Source: Microbacterium sp. LWH11-1.2
Lineage (GTDB): Bacteria > Actinomycetota > Actinomycetes > Actinomycetales > Microbacteriaceae
Length of the DNA stretch: 64,000 bases
Assembly: GCF_038397745.1 (NCBI RefSeq)
Contig: NZ_CP151636.1
Span: forward strand, 1,364,001-1,428,000
Reading direction: 5' to 3'
Shown: positions 17,979 through 26,931 of the stretch, in pieces
Layout of the letters: each line of letters begins with the position of its first letter
Position numbering within the stretch: the first letter of the stretch is position 1
Translations under genes and position numbers: made by a program
Notes under the pieces: model-generated
Database searches by the model: none
Told to the model about the DNA's origin: nothing
The model's input: only the letters and a program-made list of their open reading frames with translations

Positions 17979-18956
17979 TCAGCCCTTGACGGCGCCGACC
18001 ATGATGCCCTTGTTGAAGTACTTCGCCACGAACGGGTAGGCGACGAGCATCGGTATGGTCGCGATCACGACCGTCGAGTAGCGGAGCAGATCGGCGAGCT
18101 CGCGGCGTCGCAGCTGCTCGGCGACGTCGCCGCCGCCGCCGGAGTCGTTAAGGATGAGCAGGCCACGCAGCACGAGCTGCAGCGGTTGCAGGTCGGCGTC
18201 GCGCAGGTAGAGCAGGGCGTCGAAGTACGAGTTCCACTGCATGATCGCGTACATCAGGGCGATCACCGCGATCAACGGCTTGGCCAGCGGCAGCACGACC
18301 GTCCACAGGATGCGGAGTTCGCTCGCGCCGTCGAGCTGCGCCGCCTCGTACACCTCGTCGGGAACGGCGGAGCGGAAGTAGACGATCGCGATGATCACCT
18401 GCCAGACGCCGATGGCATTCGGCAGCAGCATCGACCAGCGCGTGTCGAGCAGGCCGAGCGACTGCACCACCAGGTACATCGGGATCACGCCGCCGCTGAA
18501 CAGCATCGTGAAGACGACGCCGCCGGTGATGACCTTGCGTCCCACGAGCTGCATCCGCGACAGCGGATAGGCGATCGCGACCGTGCCGAGCACGCTGATG
18601 GCGGTGCCGGCGACGGTGTAGAAGATCGAGTTGCCGAAACCGCGCAGGATCGCCGGGTTGCCGAGCGCCTCCTCGTATCCGCGGAAGGTGAACTCGACGG
18701 GCCAGAACAGCACGCGCCCGGACGACACGGCCTGCGGGCTCGACAGCGAGCTGGCGAGGATGTTCAGCAGGGGCAGCAGCACCACCAGAAGGAATACGGA
18801 GAGCAGGATGTAGGCCGCGACGATGAAGACGCGATCGGCCCTGGTCTCCTTGACCTTCACACCGCGCATCCTGGGGTCGTGCCGCCGACGGAGCTTCTTG
18901 TTCTTCGCGACGACGATCTCCTCGGTGAGGAGGGCCTCGGTGTTGATCGTGGTCAC
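17979..18956 (-). CDS. ABC sugar transporter permease (LplC/MalG type)
   Basis: A 325-residue inner-membrane permease with six predicted helices after a basic cytoplasmic N-terminus. The EAA-type loop is seen in DEVYEAAQLDGASELRILWTVVLPLAKP. The GTG start at 18956 overlaps the stop of the upstream permease (GTGA), which fixes the start. It forms the channel with the preceding permease. Confidence 0.9.
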   Translation of the reverse strand: MTTINTEALLTEEIVVAKNKKLRRRHDPRMRGVKVKETRADRVFIVAAYILLSVFLLVVLLPLLNILASSLSSPQAVSSGRVLFWPVEFTFRGYEEALGNPAILRGFGNSIFYTVAGTAISVLGTVAIAYPLSRMQLVGRKVITGGVVFTMLFSGGVIPMYLVVQSLGLLDTRWSMLLPNAIGVWQVIIAIVYFRSAVPDEVYEAAQLDGASELRILWTVVLPLAKPLIAVIALMYAIMQWNSYFDALLYLRDADLQPLQLVLRGLLILNDSGGGGDVAEQLRRRELADLLRYSTVVIATIPMLVAYPFVAKYFNKGIMVGAVKG

Positions 18957-19927
18957 CACAGTCCGTTTCCCGTCACTCGCTTGGAGACGCCGTTCACGAC
19001 CACCAGCAGCACGAGGCTGATCAGGGCGTTGAAGAGCCCGATGGTCGCTCCCAGACTGAAGTTCGCGTTCAGGATGCCGGTCTTGTAGACGTACGTCGGG
19101 ATGATCTCCGAGGTCGACAGGTTGAGCGCGTTCTGCAGAAGGAACGCCTTCTCGAATCCGATCGCCATGATGTTGCCGACACCCAGGATGAGGATGATGG
19201 TCGCGGTCGGCAGCAGGGCGGGGATGTCGACGTTCCAGATCTTCTGGAGGCGGGTCGCGCCGTCGATCTTGGCCGCCTCGTAGAGTGACGTGTCGACCGA
19301 GGCGAGGGCGGCGAGGTAGATGACCGCCGAGTATCCGGTCGTGGTCCAGATGTCGGTCGCGACGTAGATGTGGCGGAAGAAGTCGGCATCGGCGAGGAGA
19401 TCGACCTGTCCGGCGCCGAAGAAGCTGAACGTCCTGCCGAGGAGCCCGACTCTCGGGGAGAGCAGCAGGATCGTCATCGAGACGACCACGACGGTCGAGA
19501 TGAAGTACGGCGCGTAGGTGACGAGCTGCACCGTGCGGGTGAAGAAGCGCAGTCGCACCTCGTTGAGGGCCAGCGCGAGGATGATCGGCAGCGGGAAGCT
19601 CGCGATCAGCGTGTAGCCGGCCAGGAGGAACGTGTTTCCGACGAGCCGCGGGAACACCGGGTTGCGGAAGAGGTTCGTGAAGTTGTCGAAGCCGACCCAG
19701 GGGCTGCCCCACACGCCGTCGATCGGGTTGTAGTTCTTGAACGCGATCACGGCGTTCGCCATCGGGATGTAGCGGAAGACGATGAACCAGATGATGGGGA
19801 TCAGGAGCAGCAGATACAGCTGCCAGTAGCGGCGCAGACTCCGGACGAAGCGGGAGCGCCGTCGGGGAGCCGGGGCCGGCGTCTCCGCCGTCTCGGCGGA
19901 GAGGTCATGCTCGACACTGAGCGTCAT
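18953..19927 (-). CDS. ABC sugar transporter permease (LplB/MalF type)
   Basis: A 324-residue inner-membrane permease, first gene of the importer operon. After an Arg-rich N-terminus it has six predicted helices and an EAA loop in TSLYEAAKIDGATRLQKIWNVDIPAL. The phrase YIPMANAVIAFKNYNP is typical of LplB-like permeases for oligosaccharides. The start lies 18 bp from operator-like site B, so repression by steric block is plausible. Confidence 0.9.
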   Translation of the reverse strand: MTLSVEHDLSAETAETPAPAPRRRSRFVRSLRRYWQLYLLLLIPIIWFIVFRYIPMANAVIAFKNYNPIDGVWGSPWVGFDNFTNLFRNPVFPRLVGNTFLLAGYTLIASFPLPIILALALNEVRLRFFTRTVQLVTYAPYFISTVVVVSMTILLLSPRVGLLGRTFSFFGAGQVDLLADADFFRHIYVATDIWTTTGYSAVIYLAALASVDTSLYEAAKIDGATRLQKIWNVDIPALLPTATIILILGVGNIMAIGFEKAFLLQNALNLSTSEIIPTYVYKTGILNANFSLGATIGLFNALISLVLLVVVNGVSKRVTGNGLW

Positions 19928-19943
19928 GGCTACCTCTCGGGTG

Positions 19944-19967
19944 GATTACTTTACATCGTAATATAAC
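19944..19967. promoter_or_regulatory. Operator-like site B before the LplABC-like operon
   Basis: ATTAC at 19945-19949 and GTAAT at 19958-19962 flank an 8-base centre. Aligned with site A it keeps TACTT-T-AC-A-TC (19947-19957) and a similar AT-rich tail. It lies in a 77-bp gap between the GH36 stop and the importer start, in an otherwise GC-rich region. Confidence 0.6.
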
Positions 19968-20004
19968 TCTGCCTGGGGCCGAGCGCAACCCATTCAGGCG
20001 AGGC

Positions 20005-22173
20005 TCAGGCCTCGACGGCCTGGAGGTGCAGCAGCATTCCCTGGCTGGGGTTGAGCACGGGCAGCGGCAGGCCCTGCTCCAGCACGGCGCCGGTGCAGAG
20101 GAGGTCGTCGTCGGCGCGGAGCCAGGCCGGATCGTCGACCTCGTGCCGGCTCGCGGCACCGACCTCTTCGCGTACCCGCACGCGGTAGAGGGTGCGCGGA
20201 TCGAGCCCGGGGATTGGCACGCGTGCCGTGTGCGCCACGCCGTTCGTCGCGGTGCGCACCCACGCGAACAGCGCCTCGCGACGATCGTGCGCGACGACGC
20301 CGTGCAGCAGAGCGCCGTCGTCGACCGCGTCGGCGCGTACCGTGACGCCGGTGTGGATCAGGCCGCGCACTTCCTTGTACAGCGCGGCCCAGGCGGCGAT
20401 CGCCTGACGCTCCTCCGGCGATGCCTCGTCGATGTCCCACTCGATCCCGGCGTGGCCGAAGAGCGCGGTGACCGCGCGGAACGAGAACGACGCGTGGCGG
20501 TGCGTGGTGTGCGACTCGGTAGGCCCCACATGGGAGCCGATCAGTTCGGGGGGCAGCAGGGTCTGCGTCCAGCGCTGGATGCTCTGACGCTCGATCGGAT
20601 CGTTGCAGTCCGACGCCCACACGCGATCGGTACGCGCGAGGATGCCGAGGTCGACGCGCCCGCCGCCGCTCGCGCATGACTCGATCTCGAGCCGCGGATG
20701 CCGTCGGCGCAGCTCGTCCAGCACGCGATAAACGCCCTGCGTGTGCGCCCGGGCCCGGCGCTCGCCGCCGGCGCCGAGCGAGGCGTGCAGATCGCGGTTG
20801 TGGTCCCACTTCACGAAGTCGACGGCGGCGTCGGTGATGACCTCGTCGAGGCGTTCGAGCACGTACGCGGCGACCTCGTCGCGGGAGAAGTCGAGCACGA
20901 ACTGATGGCGGGACTCCAGCAGCCGCGATTCGCCGAGAAGCCAGTCCGGATGCGTGCGCGCGAGGTCGGAGTCGGGATTCACCATCTCGGGCTCGAACCA
21001 GAGGCCGAACTGCATCCCCCGCTCGTGCACCCTGTTGGACAGCGGCCGCAGACCGGCGGGCCAGACGTCCGCGTCGATGAACCAGTCTCCGAGGCCCGCG
21101 TGATCGTCGCGGCGGGCGCGGAACCAGCCGTCGTCCAGGACGAACCGCTCGACGCCCAGCTCGGCGGCCGAGGCGGCGAGAGCGGACAGCTTCTCGAGGT
21201 CGTGGTCGAAGTAGACCGCCTCCCAGGTGTTCAGTAGCAGCGGGCGCGGCGAGAGGGGGTGGCCGGCGCGGGAGCGGATCGAGGCGTGCAGGCGGGCGGT
21301 GACGCCGTCGATGCCCTCGTCGCTCCAGACGAACAGCGCGTCGGGCGATCGGTAGGTCTCTCCGGGTTCGAGGCGCACCTCTCCGGCGTCGACCAGCTCG
21401 CCGGAGCCGAGGACCGAGCGGTGCACGCCGGCTCCCTCGGGGAGGCGCTCCACGATGGTCTCCTGGTTGCCGCTCCACGCGAGGTGCGTCGCCCAGATCT
21501 CCCCGTCGCGGAAGCGGAATCCCGGGGTGCCGGCCAGGGTGAGCATCGACGCGTCGTGACCGGGTCGGCCCCGGCGCGACGAGCGCAGCCAGGTGCCGTC
21601 GTGGATCGTCGAGCGCTGCGGGAGGCGTTCGTTCGTCCAGCGACCGGAGAAGTCGAGCACCTCTGCGGCGCGGGCGGGGAGGGGGAGGAGCACGCGGGCG
21701 GCGCGGATGTCGATGGGTCGGTCGTTCGTCGTGTTGCGGATCTCGATCGCGGTGTGGAGGATGCCGGACGCGTCCAGCTCGTAGGAGAACACGGCTTCGG
21801 TGAGCGAGGCGGCATCACGGAGCGTGAAGCGCACCCGCAGTCCCTCGGCATCCGTGTCGATCAGCGTGAAGCCGTCGATCACGGCATCCGCGGCGTCCGC
21901 CTCGATCGCGGGCGTTCCGGACCACCCGTGCGCGCGGCCGGCGGCGATCGAGAACGACCGCGGGATGTCGATCGAGGCGTTCATCACGGCGGTAGTCGCG
22001 GTGGCGAGCAAGCCGGCGACGTCGGCGTCGTCGAGTGCCCGGCCCCAGTGCACGAGAGCCGGTGCTCCGAACGCATCGTTCGCGAACACCACGCTGACGC
22101 CTCCGCGACGGAGGTGCGCGATGGCGGGATTCCCGACCGCGTCGATGCGGGAGAGGCTGATACTTGACGTCAT
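20005..22173 (-). CDS. GH36 alpha-galactosidase
   Basis: A 722-residue cytoplasmic GH36 alpha-galactosidase for raffinose-type or other alpha-galactosides brought in by the importer. The N-terminal beta domain (1-300) precedes the barrel with FVLDDGWF, FGLWFEPEMV, the nucleophile Asp457 in DFVKWDHNRD, ESCASGGGR and the acid/base segment WASDCNDP (519-526). A C-terminal beta domain follows. No signal peptide is present. The start codon itself lies inside operator-like site C. It follows the GntR gene by 46 bp and precedes the LplABC-like operon. Confidence 0.93.
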   Translation of the reverse strand: MTSSISLSRIDAVGNPAIAHLRRGGVSVVFANDAFGAPALVHWGRALDDADVAGLLATATTAVMNASIDIPRSFSIAAGRAHGWSGTPAIEADAADAVIDGFTLIDTDAEGLRVRFTLRDAASLTEAVFSYELDASGILHTAIEIRNTTNDRPIDIRAARVLLPLPARAAEVLDFSGRWTNERLPQRSTIHDGTWLRSSRRGRPGHDASMLTLAGTPGFRFRDGEIWATHLAWSGNQETIVERLPEGAGVHRSVLGSGELVDAGEVRLEPGETYRSPDALFVWSDEGIDGVTARLHASIRSRAGHPLSPRPLLLNTWEAVYFDHDLEKLSALAASAAELGVERFVLDDGWFRARRDDHAGLGDWFIDADVWPAGLRPLSNRVHERGMQFGLWFEPEMVNPDSDLARTHPDWLLGESRLLESRHQFVLDFSRDEVAAYVLERLDEVITDAAVDFVKWDHNRDLHASLGAGGERRARAHTQGVYRVLDELRRRHPRLEIESCASGGGRVDLGILARTDRVWASDCNDPIERQSIQRWTQTLLPPELIGSHVGPTESHTTHRHASFSFRAVTALFGHAGIEWDIDEASPEERQAIAAWAALYKEVRGLIHTGVTVRADAVDDGALLHGVVAHDRREALFAWVRTATNGVAHTARVPIPGLDPRTLYRVRVREEVGAASRHEVDDPAWLRADDDLLCTGAVLEQGLPLPVLNPSQGMLLHLQAVEA

Positions 22174-22182
22174 GAATTAATC
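22158..22182. promoter_or_regulatory. Operator-like site C at the GH36 start
   Basis: TACTTGACGTC at 22161-22171 and AATTAATC at 22175-22182 repeat both blocks of site A exactly, with the same 3-base gap. The block overlaps the ATG of the GH36 gene (22171-22173 on the complementary strand). The site would block initiation of a GH36 transcript separate from the upstream fucose operon. Confidence 0.6.
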
Positions 22183-22219
22183 ATCCGGGTTCGCCGGACG
22201 CACCGCAAGCCGGAACGGG

Positions 22220-22948
22220 TCAGCGGTCGATCTGATCCTCGCCCCGGCGCGCGAGGATGGGACCGAGGCGGTGGTACGAGTTCTCGATGTGCCGGTGCAT
22301 CGCCGACGCCGCGGCATCCGGATCGCGTCGACGGAGCGCGTCGAGGATCTGCTCGTGCTCGCTGACCGTGTCGTCCTCGAAGTCATGGCGGAAGTTCAGC
22401 CGGTACAGGTGCATGTGCGAGCGCAGGCGCACGATCGCGTCCGACAGCAGCGGGCTGAGCGCACGGTCGGCGATCAGATGGTGGAAGCGCAGATCTTCCT
22501 CGATGAAGCGACGGTAGTTCTGGAAGTGCTCGTCGTCATCCGGCGAGGATGCCGTGCGCATCTGTCCGACCGAGTCGGACAGCGCCGCCTCGGTCACGTC
22601 GTCGAGGTTCGCCGACGCGCGTCGCGCCGCCTCCGGCTCGAGCAGTTCGCGCATGTCGTAGAGGTCGCGCAGTCCGGCGGCGTCGAGCAGGGGCGCCGCC
22701 ACGTAGCCCTTCAGCGCCCGCTTCGCGACCAGCCCCTCCGATTCCAGCCGGGTGAGCGCTTCGCGCACGGGTGTCGGCGAGACATCGAGATCGCGCGCGA
22801 CGGCGTCGATGTTCACCCGCGCACCCGGCTCGATCGCCCGGTCCATCAGCAGCGCGAGCACAGCGTCGTACACGTCGTCGACGAGGGCGCGCCGGGCCGG
22901 GAGCGGCCGGGGGCCGGGAGCCACGTCGTCGCTGAACATGAAACTCAT
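22220..22948 (-). CDS. GntR-family regulator, FadR/FCD subfamily
   Basis: A 242-residue repressor with an N-terminal winged HTH (about 25-80, VNIDAVARDLDVSPTPVREALTRLESEGLV) and a C-terminal FCD ligand domain with the metal-binding pattern DLRFHHLI and later H residues in EHEQILDAL. FCD regulators usually sense sugar acids or other organic acids, matching its place at the end of a sugar-oxidation operon. The start overlaps the aldo/keto reductase stop as ATGA. The palindrome at 29613-29630 is a plausible binding site. Confidence 0.92.
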   Translation of the reverse strand: MSFMFSDDVAPGPRPLPARRALVDDVYDAVLALLMDRAIEPGARVNIDAVARDLDVSPTPVREALTRLESEGLVAKRALKGYVAAPLLDAAGLRDLYDMRELLEPEAARRASANLDDVTEAALSDSVGQMRTASSPDDDEHFQNYRRFIEEDLRFHHLIADRALSPLLSDAIVRLRSHMHLYRLNFRHDFEDDTVSEHEQILDALRRRDPDAAASAMHRHIENSYHRLGPILARRGEDQIDR

Positions 22949-23976
22949 CGTACGGGTTGCCCTTCGCGCACTCGGGCCCCGCGCGGGGGGAGGGCTGACG
23001 CCCCGATCAGCGAGCGGTCGCGCAGTTCGTCCCAGAGCGCCTCGGTCGCCCGACGGCTCGCGAGGGCGCTGTTGCGGGATGCCTGCTTCGCGCTCGCCCC
23101 GCCCATCACCACGGCGGCCACGGCGGGATGCCGGAGCGGGAACTGCACGGCGACCTCCGGCAGAGTGCTGCCGTGGCGGTGCGCGACGTCGGCGATCGCA
23201 CGCGCGCGCTCGACCACGTCGGATCCGGCCGGACCGTAGTCGTACGCGTCGCCGGCGGCCGGCGCATCCGTGGCGAGGATGCCGGAGTTGAACACCGCGG
23301 CGGCGATGACCGACACGTCGCGCTCGAGCGCGAGCGGCAGCAGCTCGTCGGCGGCGGAGTGGTCGAGAAGGGTCCAGCGCCCGGCGACCATCATGACGTC
23401 GGCGTCGGTCTCGGTGACGAAGCGCGCGAGCATCGCGGTCTGGTTCATGCCGGCGCCGAACGAGGCGATCACGCCCTGGTCGCGCAGCTCGCTCAGCGCG
23501 GGGAACGCCCCGTCGAGCGCCTCGCGCTCGTGCTCGTCCGGGTCGTGCACGAGCACGAGGTCGATGCGGTCGAGACCGAGCCGGATCAGCGAGTCCTCGA
23601 TCGAGCGCAGCACCCCGTCGCGGGAGTAGTCGCGCACGCGACGATGGTTCGCCGGTACCGCGAAGAGGTTGTCGATGTCGGTGCGTCCGGCGGGGTCCTG
23701 CGGCACGAGGAGCCTGCCGACCTTCGTCGAGACGATGTACTCGTCGCGCGGCAGCATCCGCAGGCTCTCACCCAGCCGCTTCTCCGCGAGACCCAGACCG
23801 TAGTGCGGAGCGACGTCGAAGTAGCGGATGCCGCCGGCCCAGGCCGCCGGCACGATCTCGGGCCACTCCTCCTCGGCGAGCGCCCGGTAGAGGTTCCCGA
23901 GCGACGCGGCGCCGTACCCGAGGGGCGGAGTGGAGAGGCCGCCGCGGCCGAGGGACACCTCAGCGGCTACCGTCAT
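22945..23976 (-). CDS. Aldo/keto reductase, probable L-fucose (D-threo-aldose 1-) dehydrogenase
   Basis: A 343-residue AKR with the catalytic tetrad Asp54, Tyr59, Lys85 and His144. The motifs FDVAPHYG, HDPD and GAGMNQ..AGRWTLLDHSA are those of the D-threo-aldose 1-dehydrogenase/L-fucose dehydrogenase group, which oxidise L-fucose to L-fuconolactone with NAD(P). The start at 23976 overlaps the stop of the enolase-superfamily gene by ATGA; an upstream in-frame Met lies within that gene and is not used. Context of fucosidase, importer and sugar-acid dehydratase supports L-fucose as substrate (inference). Confidence 0.85.
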   Translation of the reverse strand: MTVAAEVSLGRGGLSTPPLGYGAASLGNLYRALAEEEWPEIVPAAWAGGIRYFDVAPHYGLGLAEKRLGESLRMLPRDEYIVSTKVGRLLVPQDPAGRTDIDNLFAVPANHRRVRDYSRDGVLRSIEDSLIRLGLDRIDLVLVHDPDEHEREALDGAFPALSELRDQGVIASFGAGMNQTAMLARFVTETDADVMMVAGRWTLLDHSAADELLPLALERDVSVIAAAVFNSGILATDAPAAGDAYDYGPAGSDVVERARAIADVAHRHGSTLPEVAVQFPLRHPAVAAVVMGGASAKQASRNSALASRRATEALWDELRDRSLIGASALPPRGARVREGQPVR

Positions 23977-25100
23977 CCCACGCTCACCCGGTCGAGGGCG
24001 GCGTCGTCCCACGTGATGCCCAGCCCCGGAGTCGTCGGCGCCCAGCCGCGGCCGTCCTCGATGCGCAGCTCATCCGTCGTCACGGCCCGCAGTTGCGGGA
24101 TGTGCTCGAGGTAGAGGGCGTTGGGGATCGCGCACACGAGCGACACGTGCAGCTCCATGAGGAAGTGCGGCGCGACGGGGGCGTTGAACGACTCGGCCAG
24201 GTGCGCGATCTTGAGCCACGGTGTGATGCCGCCGACCCGCGCCACGTCCGGCTGCACGATGGACGCGCCGCCGCGCTGCAGGTGCTCGCGGAAATGCCCG
24301 AGGGAGTACATGCTCTCGCCGACCGCGATCGGCACCGAGGTCGATCGAGCGAGCTGGCGGTGCCCCTCGATGTCCTCCGCGGGCAGGGGCTCCTCGAACC
24401 AGAACACGTCGACCTGCTCGAACAGCCGCGCCCGGCGCACCGCCTCCGAGACGGTGAACGACTGATTCGCGTCGACCATGATGTCCATGCCCGGTCCGAC
24501 GGCGTCGCGCACCGCGCGCAGGCGTTCGAGGTCCTGGTGGCCACGCGGCATCCCGACCTTGATCTTGACCCCGCCCATGCCGCGATCCTTCGCAGCCACC
24601 GCGTGCGCCACGAGCTCGTCCGTGCCGAAGTGCAGCCAGCCGCCCTCCGTGTCGTACATCGGGACCGACGGCGAAGCTCCGCCGGCCGCGACCCAGAGGG
24701 GGAGCTCCGCGCGCCGGGTCTTCGCGTCCCAGACCGCCGTGTCGACCGCGGCGAGTGCCAGTGCCGTGATCGGCCCGACCGTCGTCGCCCGGGTGATGCC
24801 GAACAGGGCGAGCCAGACGGCTTCGGGCCGCTCGGCCTCGAGGCCGAGCAGCGCGGGCAGCAGCGTCTCGCGCAGCAGACTCAGCACGGCGCCGCCGCCG
24901 GTGCCGATCGTGTAGCTGTAGCCCACGCCCTCGGTGCCGTCGGCGGTCCGCAGCCGCACGAAGATCGTCTCCTGCTTGACGAAGGTCTGCAGGGCGTCGG
25001 TGCGCTCCGTCTCGACCGGGAGGTCGCACAGCTGCGCCTCGACGTGCACGATACGACTGCCGCTCGTGGCATCCGCCGTGTGCTCTGTTGCGTTCATCAT
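23973..25100 (-). CDS. Mandelate racemase/muconate lactonizing enzyme family sugar-acid dehydratase
   Basis: A 375-residue member of the enolase superfamily. Metal ligands are Asp210 (VDAN), Glu236 (FEEP) and Glu262 (GESM); the KIK motif gives Lys179/Lys181 and His312 lies in APHF, so the acid-base machinery for dehydrating a sugar acid is complete. It is shorter than the classic L-fuconate dehydratase (about 430-440 residues) and resembles the shorter galactarate/talarate-type enzymes, so the substrate is uncertain; L-fuconate is suggested by neighbours. The ATG at 25100 overlaps the permease stop (ATGA). Confidence 0.82.
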   Translation of the reverse strand: MMNATEHTADATSGSRIVHVEAQLCDLPVETERTDALQTFVKQETIFVRLRTADGTEGVGYSYTIGTGGGAVLSLLRETLLPALLGLEAERPEAVWLALFGITRATTVGPITALALAAVDTAVWDAKTRRAELPLWVAAGGASPSVPMYDTEGGWLHFGTDELVAHAVAAKDRGMGGVKIKVGMPRGHQDLERLRAVRDAVGPGMDIMVDANQSFTVSEAVRRARLFEQVDVFWFEEPLPAEDIEGHRQLARSTSVPIAVGESMYSLGHFREHLQRGGASIVQPDVARVGGITPWLKIAHLAESFNAPVAPHFLMELHVSLVCAIPNALYLEHIPQLRAVTTDELRIEDGRGWAPTTPGLGITWDDAALDRVSVG

Positions 25101-25963
25101 CGTCCTCCGAGTCCGCCCAGGGTGACCCCTTTGATCAGTTGTCTCTGCAGTAGCAGCACGAGGATCAGCGAGGGGATGACGGCGAGCGTCGATGCCGCCA
25201 TCAGCAGCGACCACTGCGTGCCGAACTGGCCGGTGAACATCCCGAGCCCGAGCGGCACTGTCGCCATGTCCTGTGTGTTGATGATGATCAGCGGCCAGAG
25301 GTACGAGTTCCAGTAGCCGATGAAGGAGAAGACCGCGAGCACGCTCAGCGGCGCGACGAGCTGCGGCAGCAGCACCGACCACAGGGTGCGGAACCGCGAG
25401 GCCCCGTCGATCAGTGCTGCCTCCTCGTACTCGATCGGGATCGTGAGGAAGAACTGCCGCATCAGGAACGTGCCGAACGCGGTGAAGGCGAACGGGATGA
25501 TCAGGGCGCCGTAGCTGTCGTTCCAGCCCCAGCTGTTGATCATGATGAACAGCGGCACCACGAGCACTTCCTGGGGCAGCACGAGCGTGAGCACGAAGAG
25601 CAGGAACAGCTGGTCGCGGAACTTGAACCGCAGTCGCGAGAACGCGTAGGCCGACAGCACGGCGACGACGACCGAGAGCGCGGCGCCGGCGATCGCGACG
25701 AACAGGCCGTTGAGGATGAAACGCCCGAAGGGGACGACCGTCCACGCCTCGACGAAGTTCGCCCAGCGGATCTCGGACCCGAAGATCTGCGGCGTCGCCG
25801 TGAAGACCTCGTTCTCCGGCTTGAGTGCCGTGAGGAACATCCAGATGAAGGGGAACGCGAAGATCAGCGCGACGATCGCGATGCCTGCGGTGTTCAGCCA
25901 TACCTTGACGGATGCACGGCGCTGATGCGCTCGACGGGGGAGGCTCACTCGGATCTCACTCAT
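25097..25963 (-). CDS. ABC sugar transporter permease (MalG type)
   Basis: A 288-residue inner-membrane permease with six predicted helices and an EAA loop in IEYEEAALIDGASRFRTLWSVLLPQL. It overlaps the stop of the MalF-type permease and is itself overlapped by the dehydratase start. Works with the preceding permease and the lipoprotein encoded at 26932-28185. Confidence 0.92.
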   Translation of the reverse strand: MSEIRVSLPRRAHQRRASVKVWLNTAGIAIVALIFAFPFIWMFLTALKPENEVFTATPQIFGSEIRWANFVEAWTVVPFGRFILNGLFVAIAGAALSVVVAVLSAYAFSRLRFKFRDQLFLLFVLTLVLPQEVLVVPLFIMINSWGWNDSYGALIIPFAFTAFGTFLMRQFFLTIPIEYEEAALIDGASRFRTLWSVLLPQLVAPLSVLAVFSFIGYWNSYLWPLIIINTQDMATVPLGLGMFTGQFGTQWSLLMAASTLAVIPSLILVLLLQRQLIKGVTLGGLGGR

Positions 25964-26927
25964 AGTTCACCCACTTGCGCTGGCCGACGAACTGCAGGGC
26001 CGTGATGAGCATCACCACGACGAACAGGATCCACGCGAGGGCGGATGCATAGCCGAGCCGATCGAAGACGAATCCGTTGCGGTACAGGTACAGCACGAAC
26101 GTGTTGGTGCTCTCGCCCGGACCGCCCTGCGTGAGGAACAGTGGCTGGACGAAAACCTGGAAGGCGCCGATCATGGTCATCGTCGAGCAGAAGAACAGCG
26201 ACGGCGAGAGCAGCGGCAGGATGATGTACCGCAGACGCTGCCAGGCGCTGGTGCCGTCGATGCGAGACGCCTCCAGCAGCTCCTTCGGGATGGCGCTGAG
26301 ACCGGCCGACAGCACGATCACGTTGTAGCCGAACGACTGCCAGACCGACATCGCGATCACGGAGGGCAGCGCCCAGGCGGAATCGGACAGCCAGTTCGGA
26401 CCGTCGATGCCGACCGTGGCGAGCATCGAATTGACCAGGCCGTCCTGCGAGAGCAGCAGACGCCAGACGAGAGCGTTCGCGACCATCGGGGTGATGACCG
26501 GGAGGAAGAAGACCACGCGCCAGGCGCCGGCCGCCTTCATCCGGGTGCCGAGCCACAGCGAGATCACGAGAGCGACGAAGAGATTCAGCGCCGTGTAGAC
26601 GACGGCGAAGATCACCGTGTTGCCGAGCACCGTGTAGAAGGTCGGATCGCGGAACAGTTTCAGGTAGTTCTCGACGCCGATGAACTCGGGGGTGCCGAAC
26701 AGCTTCCAGTCGAAGAGGCTGATGAAGGCCGACCCGAAAAGCGGGGTCAGGATGAACAGGACGAACCCGATCATCCCGGGGGCGAGGAACGCCAGCGCCA
26801 CCCATCCGTGACCGCGTCGGCGCGGCAGCCGAGGCCCCGCCGGGGCGGGGGCGCCGATCGGCACCCCCGCCCCGGCGGGCATCGTGGAGGATGCCGGGGC
26901 CTCACTCCGATCGCTCATGATCGCCAT
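25956..26927 (-). CDS. ABC sugar transporter permease (MalF type)
   Basis: A 323-residue inner-membrane permease. A Pro/Ala-rich cytoplasmic N-terminus of about 40 residues precedes six predicted helices; the EAA loop is in KELLEASRIDGTSAWQRLRYIILPLLSP. The start at 26927 lies 4 bp after the binding-protein stop; an alternative Met 9 bases downstream is possible. The next gene overlaps it by 8 bp. Confidence 0.92.
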   Translation of the reverse strand: MAIMSDRSEAPASSTMPAGAGVPIGAPAPAGPRLPRRRGHGWVALAFLAPGMIGFVLFILTPLFGSAFISLFDWKLFGTPEFIGVENYLKLFRDPTFYTVLGNTVIFAVVYTALNLFVALVISLWLGTRMKAAGAWRVVFFLPVITPMVANALVWRLLLSQDGLVNSMLATVGIDGPNWLSDSAWALPSVIAMSVWQSFGYNVIVLSAGLSAIPKELLEASRIDGTSAWQRLRYIILPLLSPSLFFCSTMTMIGAFQVFVQPLFLTQGGPGESTNTFVLYLYRNGFVFDRLGYASALAWILFVVVMLITALQFVGQRKWVNYE

Positions 26928-26931
26928 CCGC

